A program made the position numbers and the translations under genes. A stretch of 64,000 bases of DNA from Alligator mississippiensis (Eukaryota > Chordata > Crocodylia > Alligatoridae), in contig NC_081826.1 in assembly GCF_030867095.1 (NCBI RefSeq), positions 36,682,001-36,746,000 of the forward strand, given 5' to 3'. Positions within the stretch are counted from its first letter, which is position 1, and each line of letters opens with the position of its first letter. Shown one piece after another: positions 36,186 through 48,158 of this stretch. Below the pieces are notes generated by a model. That model had not been told where the DNA came from, ran no database searches, and saw nothing but the letters and a program-made list of their open reading frames with translations.

Positions 36186-37610
36186 AGTGAAGAACAGTGG
36201 TTTGTCTACTAACATTTTCATGTGACAGAATAAAGTTGAGTTTGGCCACTGTTACTGTCACAGCTCTGACTAAGCAAGGATTCCTACCTCAGTAAGGAGA
36301 AGCAGTGAAACAGGCAAAGGGAAAATCCCCTAGACCTGTTTTTGTTCATTAGAATATTGGTGGGTGGATCAAAACAGCAGTTCACAGCAGAGACAAATCT
36401 CTCCAGCCAAAACTGTAAACACCCCTAGTAGGAACAGCATGTCTAGTAGAAGTCTGACTGCTCTCTTTTCCCTTCTCCATTGTCCAGCCATCAACATAAA
36501 CTGAGTTAGATTAGTTAGACATAAAATAAACCAAAGACATCAAAAAAATCTCACACCGTTCTTTGCATCTCCAAATATCAGGAAATAAATGGGTAGTTAT
36601 GGGCTGTGATCTATAATACACCTTCAGAATGACAAGCGTGGACTGACAGGAATGAAGACTTTTGAGAATTCTTTGAGCTATGACAATAGACATCTTTCTA
36701 AGTAATCATTACAATATATGATGCAGGCAGTAGCCTGCCCTTCTAAAGGAATAGGGTTTTTTTCCATAGCCCTTTGTCAGTTGTAACTTAGAGAGACAAG
36801 CTCAAGACAATTTGAATATAGGTTTTATCACAATAAAGATGATGCACATTTGGACTAAAAGTTTTGGTTTGGCTCTAGCTCTAAACAAAAATACTTATGG
36901 AATGGTTTGCATATAAAACTATCCCAACACTTGTACAGGAGACTAGAAAAACAAATAACAATCGTGATGGAAATATCACATAACACCAAGATTGCAGCCT
37001 TTCTTTCCCATGTCTCAATTTTCTGTTTTTTTTCTGGGATTTAATCATTAGTAGGTACCATATTTGAACCTCAGCAGTTTTATCACATTCAAGTATCTCC
37101 AGTTATTTAATGTAGATTTTCAATGAACATAAGTTAGTATTATTGAATAATAATACACACACTATACAAGCAGTTTAAAAAAAAACAGCTGTTCTACTGA
37201 AATTCATAGTTTGCAAACTATCTCCCTGCCTGAACATTGTTGGTTCACTCTATCTGTTTGTTAACCTCAACTGTTTCCTTCACAAGGCCTATCTATGAAA
37301 TAGCTTCTCCACTAACATTAGGAACCTGCTTTCTCCTCCTTTAAAAATCCCTTTAGATGCATTCATTCCCTGACATGTACTAGCTGATATATATGCATCA
37401 CGCTGATTGCCTTCTGTAGCTTTTCTGTTTTGTACTGGTTTATACAATCCTGTCTCTGCCAGTAACCTCTGGGCAGGGTTCTGTGATTAGTTTGACATTG
37501 CTTTCATTTGTACAATAGCTCATACACTTTATGAGCTTGTGTATTCAGTCAGGTTTGTCTGTTGCCACAGACAACAATGACCATCCATTTCTAAAGAAAA
37601 ATAACTGAGC
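36186..37610. other. intergenic, nothing recognised
   Basis: No supported gene or repeat. Confidence 0.5.
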
Positions 37611-37618
37611 TGCTACAG

Positions 37619-38578
37619 TAGGGGTGCACAAAATATGGCCCATAGTCTGGATCTGGCCCACCAAGGGATTTTGTCCAGCCCCTGGCGGGTCCACCAGTCC
37701 TGCCTGGCACAGATGCAGAGGGCAGCCCAGGCTGCAGCAGATGGGGCCAGTCCCACTGCCCAAAGACGTGCAGCAGCGCTAGGGTGGTGTGGAGGCTGGA
37801 TTCCACTTCTGGCAGCCTCAGCAGCAGCGGTGGCAGCTACTTCTGGCTGCTGCTGCTGTCAGACCAAGTCCCACTGCCCAGGCACCCTGGACCATTTGCC
37901 CAGCACCTACCACGCAGGCAGGGTGTGTGGCCAGGTGGATGGGATGGGATTGTGGGTGGGCAGGGAGTGGCACCTCGGAACAAGAAGGGGAGGTGGGGCT
38001 GGGATCACAGGGCAGTGACAGCATGGGGCTAGTGCCTGGGCCAGAGCCACAATCCATTCCTTGCACTTCCCTGCAATGGGTGCTGGATCTATAGGCAGGG
38101 GCATGTGTGGGGATTGCAGAGCTGCCCCAGGTCCCGGCCCCACACTGTCACTGCCCCAAGATCCCAACCCCAGCTGTGTCCATCCCACTCCCAGATGAAC
38201 CTCTCCATCTACATGTGGCCCATTCTGTTCACGCAGCCAAGTATGCCCTGCCTGCATCGGTTCCAGCCAGTCTACATGGAGCAGGATCATGGCTCTGCCC
38301 TGGGCTCTGGCCTTGTGCTGGCACAGCCTCATGAACCCAGCCCTGGTCACCTATCCTTCTCCAGGTTGCCACTCCCTGCTCGCCTGCAGCCCCATTCCAG
38401 CTGCCCAGCTGAGCATGGAGCAGAGCCACTTAGAGAGTTTTGGTGAGCTGTTGCTGGGGGGAAGAGGGAGGTGCTTACACAGCGCAGTTGGATGGTGGGG
38501 GTTGTAGCTGACCTGGCCTGCAAGAGCTCATCAAAACTTCTTAAGTGCCCCTTGGGCCCAAATAATTGCCCACCCCTG
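37619..38578 (-). mobile_element. hAT-like element with perfect 8-bp target duplication
   Basis: A 960-bp element with ends taggggtgcacaaaatatgg and aataattgcccacccctg, flanked by identical TGCTACAG (37611-37618 and 38579-38586). It is related at the termini to the 15255 and 25507 elements, in the inverse orientation. The GC-rich interior gives spurious frames on both strands. It lies just past the likely BAALC 3' end. Confidence 0.9.
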
Positions 38579-38589
38579 TGCTACAGGCA

Positions 38590-40303
38590 TTCCTTACTTT
38601 CAGAGATGGGGCCAGGTCTCTTGCTGTTCTTCAGCAGTTTGGCAAGTTGAAAAGTAATCATAAGCTGGTGGGATAAATGCAGATAGCAGTTGTTTTCACC
38701 TACACAACCTTATTTCCAATGCCATTTTGTTCTTGTATAAAATAGCACAACACAGGACTACCCACCAGATAAAAATTAACTTTAAGAGAAGGGCTAAAAT
38801 TGGCAGATCTACTTCACCTATTAAAAGGCATGTGCTATTGTATGCATAATAATTTGTTCTGGACTTCACATTGTTTTTGTGTATGAATAATGGAAAATAA
38901 TTACTTATCTATAAACATTTTACATGGCATAGACTTATATTTCAAGTAAAGTAGTAGATGCTTGTAAACATAATGTCAACTTCTTAAAATGATTCTTCTT
39001 TGGAATAAATTTGGTTGCATTTCCAGGATTTTATTTACAGATGTTTGCCAAGGCATAAAGGAGAAGTACTTCCTGCAATTCATACTTTAATTGATTTTTC
39101 TTGCCTTAACCATTATCAAGCTGAAGGCATTACCGAGAGGATCTCCTGTCATCTGTTATCAGTTATAAATATCAAAAGTTGTTGAACAGGTATTGTAAAT
39201 TATAATTAAGGATGCTCATATGTGTAGTGGATGATTTTACTCGTGTTATTTCTATAGAAGTCCAAGTTCAATCTACAGTAAGTTTATAGCTAATTTATTA
39301 CTTCATTCTTAACAGGGTCTTGTGTTAATTACTGTATGGGACCATATACACTGCCTTTTTGTTAATACACTTGTGATAAATGTATAATGCAGTCATGTGG
39401 GATCCATAACAATGCAGTCAAAATGTATGCTCTATCCATTTCCCACATACTGAAAAAGCCAGAACACACTATCAGATCAGCTATGTTTAATTATCAAATA
39501 TAGATAATTTTCTTGCAGTTGTCATCATTAAGAAATTATTTTGGGAAGTATGATTATTTATAAAGTAATAGGTGTTTTACAGAATCTAGTAACATAGCTC
39601 TGGGCTTGGAGTTACTGAAGTGGAAAAGATCCAATCTAGAATATAACCAGAAAACTGTGAGCTAAAACCAGGGACTTCAAGTTCATTAGACTGCTAACAG
39701 CATAAGTTTATTGCTTTCAACACCTAAACTCTTCTGATGTAGACAGTGGAGCAAAAGAAAGTAATTTAACCAGAAGACAATGTGACTCAAGGATCATATA
39801 TATTGTTTAAAAGCCAGTATAATGTTATCTGGCTCTATCTCTCTACTTCTGAGTATCCAGGATTGACTATTTATGAAAGCCTGATCCTTAAATGAACTTT
39901 GCAGAACCAAAGGTAACATTTCAGGCTACTTATTAATAACACTGATTAATTACTCTTTTATGTTTTAAAGTGAGTGAACTGCAGCTCTACTTGTCTAATC
40001 CCTCCCTAAAGCAATGCAGGACAGGAAACCTACATGCAGAGAACACAGGACTAGGAAAGGAAAAAATGGCACAATTTTTGCTGTATGCAAACTGTCTCTG
40101 CCACTTAAAATTACGCATCCAAACATCCTACAATGTCTGCAGCTGTTTACTACTAGGTAAGACACTTCTCAAGGCACTCAGCAGCAGCTGCCCATTGCAT
40201 TCAGCACAGAACATCTTGAGATCTTCAAATCTTATAAATGATCAATCACACTTAAAGTGCAACAAAGTATTGTCAGGTCCATCCTCACTTTTGTTTTGCT
40301 CTG
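38590..40303 (-). other. BAALC: probable BAALC 3' untranslated region
   Basis: AT-rich sequence directly after the BAALC stop codon, free of obvious repeats until the hAT element at 38578. Minus-strand AATAAA signals occur at 39712-39707, 39299-39294 and 39035-39030. A 3' UTR of 1-2 kb is inferred because human BAALC has a long one. The true end cannot be set from sequence alone. Confidence 0.45.
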
Positions 40304-40414
40304 TTAATTGACACAATTTTTTGTCGTCCTTCTGTCGCTGTTAATTTGTCTGATGCTTTTTGTAACATTAATGGCAACTTCTTTTGTGGGCATTTTCTTT
40401 GTGTCCCATTTAGC
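40304..40414 (-). CDS. BAALC: BAALC terminal coding exon
   Basis: The last 36 codons and TAA stop of BAALC, a small membrane-associated protein of neural and haematopoietic progenitor cells. The acceptor is tttttacAG at 40416-40415. The exon opens in phase 0 with AKWDTKKM and ends with RRTTKNCVN and stop at 40306-40304. The central KEVAINVTKSI and the ending TKNCVN are hallmarks of the conserved BAALC C-terminus. The length of 36 residues equals the human last exon. The open frame upstream of 40414 is intron and not coding. The exon pairs with the 47989-48158 exon, which ends in phase 0. Confidence 0.95.
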   Translation of the reverse strand, partial: AKWDTKKMPTKEVAINVTKSIRQINSDRRTTKNCVN

Positions 40415-40942
40415 CTGTAAAAATGGAAAAAAGTACAGTGAGTTCCACACTGACAGCAAATTGAGACATTTAAAACTATTACCTTGATGTCCGTCCAATT
40501 TAAGGATTTAAAACCAAGACAATCTACTATATCCTAGTACTGCCGTATGAGTGATGTGTAGTAGTTTCCTTCGGAATTTCTCAATTTCTGCTAAACATCA
40601 AGGTTTACAGGGAGTTCCCTGTAGAAATGAACTGGCTGACATCAGTTCTCCAGGGAACTACCCATAAAACTCAGAGAGAGTTCTATTTAAAATCAGATGC
40701 AGTGATATAGCCCAAGCTATTTGCTACCTGAAGTAAAAATTAGGTAAAAGTACAATATACATAGTCCCTATGGAGGGACAACCTCATGCTTACCTTAACT
40801 TCCATGGGCTAACTCATGCAAGAAAAAAAAGCAAGATCTGATACGTAACATATGAGAGTTCCACAGATGTATGGATGGATGGATAGCAAGTTGTAGATCA
40901 TTTACTATTCTCTTAATGAGGTAACCTCTCCTTCAACATTAA
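40415..40942. other. BAALC intron between middle and last exons (distal part)
   Basis: Intronic sequence upstream of the terminal exon acceptor. No repeat was recognised. Confidence 0.7.
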
Positions 40943-41254
40943 GGTCGTGTCCAGACAAGTGTGGCTGTGCGGTATGTGGTGCCACAGACACATCTGCCAG
41001 CCAGGCTGCTAACCAGGCTCTGTGTGGCAGAATCACTGCTGCCGTAACCCAGGGAGGCCCCCAGGATCCCAGGTAAGGCTGCTGGAGTCAGCCCAGTGCT
41101 GGCCGCAGCCTCCCTTACCACCCCAAGGGTAACTTGCCATGTACCAGAGTGCACATGGCATGGGCATTCCCCAGGACAAGTAGCAGCAGTGCAAGGTGTG
41201 CCGCGGTTAGTTGTCCCTGGGGAACCAAACATCCATGCTTGTTTGGATGTGGCC
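40943..41254. mobile_element. MITE in BAALC intron
   Basis: About 312 bp with inverted ends ggtcgtgtccagacaagtg and the complement of catgcttgtttggatgtggcc. The interior is GC-rich with inverted blocks. The superfamily is unclear. Confidence 0.65.
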
Positions 41255-42080
41255 TAGCTATCTTACATCTATTAACAAGAGGCTCTATACTTTCCTTCAG
41301 TTCTACCTGTAGATGCAGTGCCTACTGGGGATGTGGATTCAGATTTAAAAAGGGATTTATGTGCATTAATCATCTTCCTGTCTAAATGTGCATGTCTGTT
41401 CATATAGTTTACATAGTTCCTGTCTGAATATGTGTGTGTTCACATTTTCACATTAAATTCAAAAGTCTGTACCTGCCTATGCACTGCATGCACACCTATG
41501 CATTCCAGCATTTAGACAACAATGGTCCAATGTGTTGGAATATGAAGGTTCTTTGCACGCTTATACCAGTATGAGTGCATGCACACAAGGTAAGTCTAAG
41601 GTAGACTGGAATTCAGTGAGGAGGAGTGGGTACACATAATATACCTGGGCTTGATTTCATAATCATTCTCTAAATATGCTAGCTGACCACACCATGTCAT
41701 AATCCTCATAAACTCACAGCAACACAAAAAAACAGCAAATAAGTGAAATAGAGAGACCATATTATGCAGCTGTTATCAACAGCAGTGTGTCTCTGTTTAG
41801 CTACTGTCTAGACTTGGTTTCCTCTCCTCAAGGAGAGATTGAAAATGTCCAGAGGGCATTAAAGATGGTTCAGTTCTGTTGGGAGATATATTATGCATTT
41901 GTGCAATAATTAGTGAGCCTGGAGTTATGGTGCATTTATATACTTCCTTGCTGCATTAACTAATGCATTGCTGGTGGTGTTGGGAGTCAGGAATAACCCG
42001 CTATATAGGTATGGGAGCATAAATTCACTCCCAGTTGAACTGTAGAGACGCTTATGTCTAATTCAGCTAATGTGTGTGTG
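41255..42080. other. BAALC intron, nothing recognised
   Basis: Intronic sequence with no supported feature. Confidence 0.5.
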
Positions 42081-43266
42081 CAGGCAGTGCTCGATTTATG
42101 ACATTTCGATTTATGATGAACGGCACTTAGCCCTTGATAAATTGACACCATGTTTCAAGGTTCCGACATGGGTTTCAACGTTAGCTTCTCAATACAGCTG
42201 AGTCCAGCTGGTAAGTCTGGAAGGGGAGGGGGGAGAGAAGGGGTGCGGGGGAGGGGGGCAGATCAATGCCCCCTCAGCGAAGGAGGGATTGTGGCTGGGA
42301 CAAGCGTTGCCCAGCCGGGACGGGGGGCGGGACAAAGGGGCAGCTCGTTTGGGGCTGGGGGGAGTGTGGGTTGCGGCTTCCCCCGCTGCACGCTACTGAT
42401 CCGGGAGCTGCTCATCCGGTGGCTACTGCCGCTGCTGATCTGGGGGGGCACTGGGGGGGCGTGCCTCCAGATCTGCGCAGGGCAGGCAGGGCTGGGGCTG
42501 CACTGCACGGAGCGACCATGGAGGCGCTGGGAGTGGGGGCTATGCCCTGCCGCCGCTCGCTCAGCCGGGGTGGGGTGGGCATGGGATGGAGCCTCTGCGC
42601 TGCCTCCAGACAAGCGCCGGCGGCGGGCGCCGCCCCGCTTCCAAGTACCCCCGGATGAACTGCGCCTTTGTCCCGTGCCCTCCCCCACCATGCCCGGGCT
42701 GGGCGAGAGGGGGGCGTGTGCCCCCAGATCGGGGCGGGGCAGGTGGCAGAGCAGGGGCAATAGTGAAAATTTGCCGTAGCCCCATAGCCCGGGCTGCCTG
42801 CCTGGAGCTCAGCGCAGTACAGCCCTGGCCCCGTCCCCCGCACAGATCCTGGGGCACACGGCCCTCCCTCCGTGCCCTCCTAGATAAGCGGCGGGAGCAG
42901 CAGCGGGAGCCACTGGACGAGCAGCTCCCGAACCAGTAGTGCGCGGTGGTGGGAGCTGCTCCCCCCTGCCCCGCCCCCTGGACAAGCTGCACCTTCGTCC
43001 TGCACCCCAGCTGGGCAGCACTTGCCCCAGCCACTGTCCCAGCTCCAGTCCCTCTTTCGCTGTGGGGCATTGATCTGCTCTCCCACACCCCTTCCCTCCC
43101 CCACAACAGACTTACCAGCTGGACGCAGCTGTATCAAGCGTTGTAAAGGAACCAATCCCCCATTTAGAACATTGCTTCTATGGGAAAATTGGTTCCAAGT
43201 TCCAACGTTTTGACTTAAGGTGCAGTTTTCAGGAACCAATTGCATCATAAGTCTGAGGACTGCCTG
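42081..43266. mobile_element. pogo/Tigger-like foldback element
   Basis: A 1186-bp element starting CAGGCAGTGCTCGATTTATG and ending agtctgaggactgcctg. Subterminal DNA is also inverted: cagctgagtccagctggtaag near 42195 pairs with cttaccagctggacgcagctg near 43110, and gcagatcaatgcccc near 42259 pairs with its complement near 43065. The centre is GC-rich. All frames here (up to 209 codons) occur in opposed overlapping sets and are not genes. A clear TA duplication is seen only on the right. Confidence 0.75.
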
Positions 43267-43770
43267 TAGTCCAAATGCCTCTATCAGTGACAGTCAAATA
43301 TTACTTCACGTTATTTTTCCTGCAAGATTCTCACATTCCTTCCCACTTTTGGGTTATTTAGTTTTTCATGGACTTTTTAAAGGAGCTATTCATATCAATC
43401 CAAAATCTTTTCTCTCAAATCTTTTCTCTCTAACTCAAGTGAGTTAGTCATTTGGAATATCAGCACAAATCTGCTTCACTTTACACTAGTACAGTTCCCA
43501 TGAAGGTCAGAGTTGTATGCATCACTGAGACTTGCATAGTTATGAGCTGAACTCCACATATGCCATTGTGCATTATTTTGCATTTCTGCAGGTTGAATTG
43601 CATCTGCCATTGTACTGCTTAATTCCCTAATATGACCACATCCATCTGGTGTGTCTCTACCTTTCACATATTTATTGAATCAAAACAATGTAATGTTAGC
43701 CAGGAAGCTTTCAGACAGCACTGTTCAGCAGTATATCTAACTTCTTTACTACAGAGGCATGTATTTACTG
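43267..43770. other. BAALC intron, nothing recognised
   Basis: Intronic sequence. Only a short direct duplication of aaatcttttctctc near 43402-43428 was seen. Confidence 0.5.
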
Positions 43771-43905
43771 TTTAACAGATGGGGAATCTGAATCACAGAG
43801 AGGGGAAGCAATTTACCTGAGATCACTCAGCTAGTGGCAAACTCAGAATACACCTCTTCTGAGTCCCAGGGAAGCCCTCTCGGCATTTAGCCATACCTCC
43901 TCCTG
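43771..43905 (+). repeat. MIR SINE fragment
   Basis: Shows the ordered MIR motifs: aacagatggggaatctgaa, cacagagaggggaagcaattt, then ctgagatcactcagctagtgg, and an ending near tctgagtcccaggg. Diverged, as expected of an ancient core-SINE. Confidence 0.8.
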
Positions 43906-44632
43906 CTATGATTAGGTGTAAAAGGCAAGTGGAAGCCAGTGGGAATTCTCTTGTATATAAAATGAGCAGGATCCAACTCTGAGTCCTTTACTTATAGTGT
44001 TCTCACACTGCCAGGGGCCTCATTCCCAAGCACAGCCTAGCCACCATGTCTGCCCCAGAAATGCAGTGGGGGAAACTGCTCTCAAGTGTATTGAAGCTCT
44101 CAAGGAGCAACCACAGCAGACACTTATCACATTTGGTTTGGTGTGTGTGAGCAGGAGCAGGTAGGTGGGTGTGTTCAGAACGGTATACTTTGGCAGGAAC
44201 AGGAATGCCGTACAGGCACCCCTTTAGTATCAGCTGACTTTTCTGCACTTGAGAGCAACAATAAAAAGATCTGACTGCATATATATTTGCTAGAAAAAGA
44301 CTAGAGAATGCATGAGAAGAACCAAATAACAAAATAATGCTCATGTGAATTGTCCCATTGCAGTCAATGTTCACATGATTAAAAGGTTGCAGGAATTGGT
44401 CTGTCATGTCTCTTTCAACTTCATCGACAACAGGAGGTATGGTCCTCTTTGAATCTCTTAAGTCTGTTTTAATAAACTACTTTACATCCCTGCAGTGGCA
44501 GGACATTGACAATACACTTATCCCCCCCTGCTTTACCTGTGGCAAGTTGAAAGGTGCTTTTGGTGTTTGGGGCATTACGTCTGGTAGTTGGGCATGGTGG
44601 TTGTTTCCAAAGTTTTTAAAATCAGATTAAAC

Positions 44633-45028
44633 CAGGGATGTCAAAGACACAGCTCGCAAGCCAGATCCAGCCTGCAGAGCTTTATCATTTAGCCCGTGGT
44701 GCTGTCTACGGGTCTAGGAGTTGCCTCACAGGCAGCATGTGGGGTGTGCTTGAGGGCCCTGCACACTGCAAGCAGCAGCTGCTCCAGCCCCTTTGAGACC
44801 ACACTGCATGTGGTGCCTGCATCAGTATGCATCAGCTCCATCCTAGGACAACCGCTGTGTATAGCACAGCCCTGGAGTGGCCAGAGCAGACTGCATTTCA
44901 CGTGACATCTGCTCCAGGATACACACTGCATCGGGCATGTAGGCCTGGTCTATGGGTCTGATCTGGCCTGTGGACCAGCTCTGTGCCACTCATCCAGCCT
45001 GCAGAGTCAGGTGAATTTGACACCTATG
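44633..45028 (+). mobile_element. hAT-like element in BAALC intron
   Basis: Starts cagggatgtcaaagacacag and ends gtgaatttgacacctatg. Flanks GATTAAAC (44625-44632) and GATGAGAC (45029-45036) match at 6 of 8. The interior shares aagccagatccagcctgcag-type motifs with 33527-33942. Confidence 0.65.
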
Positions 45029-45044
45029 GATGAGACCAACATTT

Positions 45045-45322
45045 CTGTAACATGGTTTAGATAGGATAATTCTGCCTAGAGCAGGCTGCTGGACTAGATC
45101 CTATGACCCATAGACTAGATTCATCCCACTGATTTAAAGCAGCTGTCACTTTCCCATGCTACCACTAGGAAAAACAGGGCTGGCAGTGGATTCCTAGCTC
45201 CTGCCCACCCATCTCTGACCTGACCTAGGTCAATCCAACCCACAGCCTTAAAAGGTTGCTGACCTCTGAACTAGATGAGCATCTTATGTCCCTTTCGATC
45301 TTACTTTTTTATGACTCTGTAA
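45045..45322 (+). mobile_element. CR1 3' tail split by a hAT
   Basis: The left piece (45045-45099, tggtttagataggataattc ... ctggactagat) and the right piece (45277-45322, gagcatcttatgtcccttt ... ttatgactctg) together form a typical CR1 3' terminus. The 45100-45268 insert separates them. Confidence 0.7.
45100..45268. mobile_element. short hAT inserted in CR1 tail
   Basis: A 169-bp insert flanked by GACTAGAT (45092-45099) and AACTAGAT (45269-45276), seven of eight identical. Its right end gttgctgacctctg resembles that of the element at 61881-62106. Confidence 0.7.
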
Positions 45323-45710
45323 CACTAAATACAAGTACTTTATTGTTGTTAAAGAGAGAGAGAGAAAAATCATCCCCAATAATAAAAGAACAAATACCAT
45401 TTACAGAACATAATTCTAAAATGCTGTCAAGTTTATCTCAAATTGGATTTAATAATTACATTGATTCTGTTATCTTATATCCAATTTGACTGATTATTTT
45501 TTCTTTCTGGGCTAATGATTATGACAAGCATTTACACTTTTCATTTTCAGCAAACCTCCTGTGGCTTTAGATGTGGAATATGCATCTCTACTGCTGCTAG
45601 TGCAGTACTGAAGCGGAAAGACAACAGTATAGTCACAAGGGAATATTTCCATGTTCCAGGATCGATGAAGGATGAAGAATAAAGTAGGAGACTTAAAATA
45701 AAACATTAAT
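45323..45710. other. BAALC intron, nothing recognised
   Basis: Includes a short (AG)n run near 45354-45365. No supported feature otherwise. Confidence 0.5.
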
Positions 45711-45715
45711 GTAGC

Positions 45716-47118
45716 TGTCACAGGGCACCTCAGTGCCCTGCTCCTAGGGAGTGGAAACTGCCAGGGAGAGAGAGAGCGAGCCCTGGCAGGACATAACGAG
45801 CCCAGCTGCAGGTTGCCGGGGCAACTAAGGAGAGCCAGCTGCCTGTAGGAGGCAGGACCTGGCCCTTATAAAGCCCAGGGCTAAGGCCAAGCTGGCAGTT
45901 CCCTGCCAGCAGTCAGAGGGGCAGGAGTTCCTGGAGCTAGGAGGTGAGAATCACAGGAACTGCTCTAGCTGGGTGATGGATGGCAGCTTGGAGAGGTTTG
46001 AGCACTATGGTTCTGCCAGGAGGCTTTATGTTTGAGTTATAGCCAGGAGACTTGAGTTTATGTTCGGCTTTGATATTACACCGGTGGTTTGGGTGAGGCT
46101 ATAGGGGTTGGAGGAGGCCTCGTAGGGACCTACAGGGAGTGGGGCCCTAGCCCCAGTGAGGGTGCAGTATTCTCAGGGGGGAACCCCAGTGGTATGGGAA
46201 CCCCGGTGCCAGTGAAGGTGTAGCACCAGTGATGGCGCAGCTTGCGGGGCGTAGACCCCAGACCTGGAGAGGGGCAGCTTTGAGAAGCCCCAGCGCGGGC
46301 ACAACGAGTCCCAGAGAGGGGGCAGTGTTATTAGGAAGCCCAGGACGGGCACATCAAGCCCCAGAGAGGAGGCAGTGTTATTAGGAAGTCCAGGACAGGT
46401 GCGGTGAGCCTCTGAAGAAGGGCTAGTGCTGCGATAAACCCCAGAGCAGGGTAGAGTGCTGCGGTTACTCCGGTGAAAGGGGGTAGTGGCGCGGTAGCCC
46501 TGGGAGAAAGGGGTAGCAGCGTGGTGGGCCCGAGAATCGGGCAGCGTCACCGAGAAGTCCCCAGAGTGGGTGCAGAGAGCCCCAGACTGGGGGCTGTATT
46601 TTAGAAGCCCGAGTTTGGGCAACATTGCAGGGGGAGCCCCAGGAGGGGGCACTAATGTAAAAGCCCCAGACAGGGGGCGACACTACAGAGAAGGCCCCAG
46701 AAAGGGGCAACATTACAGAGAGGCCCCGAGTGGGCTCAGAGAGCCCAAGAGAGGGCAAGAGTACGTAGAGAAGGCCCGAGAGATGAGCAGCATATGTATA
46801 TGATGGGATAGACGCTGGTATGTCTCTCTAGTGAGGCTTGGGGCGTGGTATTAGGGGTTGGTAGGAGCCATGCGTAGCCCATAACCCTAGGGTGCCTAGG
46901 GAGCACCCATCATACCGGGAGACCCCCAAGGGGTCCGGGAACACACGAGGACAGAGGTCCCAGCTAACCGTGCCCAGGGAGTTATAAGGCAGCCTCCCAA
47001 CTTTATCTAACCATCAAAGACGTAGCGGGCGAGAATTTGAGGGTGCCCTTGGGCTGACTTGGCACGGTGAGGGGGCTGTAAGGAGATCACAGCCCTCCTG
47101 TAGGACCCTGCCGTGACA
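45716..47118 (+). mobile_element. solo LTR, Gypsy-like
   Basis: A 1403-bp unit beginning TGTCACAGGG and ending CCTGCCGTGACA, with TG...CA ends and flanks GTAGC (45711-45715) and GCAGC (47119-47123), a 5-bp duplication with one mismatch. A TATAAA lies at 45867-45872. The middle part is a G-rich minisatellite. No internal retroviral or Gypsy sequence adjoins it, so it is a solo LTR, probably formed by recombination between two LTRs. The orientation is taken from the TATA position. Confidence 0.75.
46140..46800 (+). repeat. minisatellite inside the solo LTR
   Basis: Imperfect tandem units of the form gccccagagagggggcagtg followed by ttattaggaagcccagg. Two adjacent copies of ggcagtgttattaggaag start at 46321 and 46371, giving a 50-bp period; shorter units (about 36-40 bp) follow. 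The minus-strand frame at 46173-46652, full of similar Pro/Ser blocks, is a by-product. Confidence 0.8.
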
Positions 47119-47123
47119 GCAGC

Positions 47124-47988
47124 ATTCATTTTAAGCCCCCTTTTCCAGTTGTTCATTAGGGTCTCAGAATTCTTTTTGGGATGAAATCTGTTATACATGG
47201 TTTCATCCCAAAGGCAAATGTTTGAGCAAACCTGCTTGATGATCCCAACGTGCAACTTGGCAGGAGTCTTTGGTTCTTTTTCTCTCTCAGCACATTGGCC
47301 AATCACCCGTCAAAGGAAGAGCAAGCATATGTCTGGGATACTCTAGGAATGGCAAATCCTGCATCTGTGCAGAAGGTTGGACAAGATTACTGAAGCACAA
47401 AAGAGACTTCAAGGGTTAAGAAGCTTCAGAATCTGCATCATCCCAGAGATACAATTTTTCCATAGGGAAACATTAATTAGATGTTTCCACTATAAATGTA
47501 TGAGGTACGTGTGGGATAAAGCAAAAGTACCTGATTCAAGCCGACTAAAAACATTGGAAAGATTACCATTGAACTTCTTGAGCTTTGGATCAGGGCCTAA
47601 CAAAGTCATGGCCCATTCAATCAAGCAAAGCAGTAATTAAGGAAAACTACATTTCTTTTTTTGATTATTAATCTAAACAACTGAGCAGAACACACAACAT
47701 TGTTTGATATATTCACTATTACAGTTCAAAACCAACAAATGTAGGTTTTTTAGTATGACAAATGTGTGAGTTATTCTGACTGCTGGAAAAAAATATCAAT
47801 TTTCTGGCCAGTGAATGACACATCGTCAAAGGTACTAGGCTTGATCACACTGTGGCTGCAGTGCATGTATTTTATTTGATCACAAAACACTACCCAGGGT
47901 TTGACTGTAAAAAGGAGTACTGTCACAAAAATTATTGTAGTCCCACTGAACCTAACCTTGACACTACAGAACATATTTAAACTCCTAC
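47124..47988. other. BAALC intron next to the middle exon donor
   Basis: Intronic sequence with no supported feature. The plus-strand 87-codon frame at 47377-47640 has no domain. Confidence 0.55.
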
Positions 47989-48158
47989 CTCTGCTGTTCT
48001 GAAGCCATGTTGTTTCTGTGTCATAGTTCCAGTAGCATGAAGTGTAGATTTTGAACACTGAGTACCACAGCTAGCTTTCTTCTCGGTGTTTAGCATTCCA
48101 CATGCACTCGAGGACATGGTTACACAGGTCTGAGTTGATTTTCCTTCCTCCAGAATAC
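47989..48158 (-). CDS. BAALC: BAALC middle coding exon
   Basis: A 170-nt internal exon: acceptor tttttattAG at 48160-48159, donor GTAGGA at 47988. It begins with two bases completing a glycine codon and then holds 56 codons ending RTAE in phase 0, which joins the terminal exon cleanly. Diagnostic pieces are ILEEGK, NTEKKASCGTQC and TQKQHGF, which align with the BAALC middle region (human MLEDG, EKKTNCETQC and TQKQNG). This exon is more diverged than the last one. In human BAALC the equivalent exon is alternatively spliced. The first exon, with the N-terminal myristoylation signal, lies past the right edge. Confidence 0.93.

Noticed and set aside
42150..43248. Cluster of GC-rich frames up to 209 codons
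   Set aside because: Explained by the pogo/Tigger-like foldback; frames overlap in all orientations.
46173..46652. 159-codon minus-strand frame with repeated Pro/Ser blocks
   Set aside because: Antisense shadow of the LTR minisatellite; no start context or domain.
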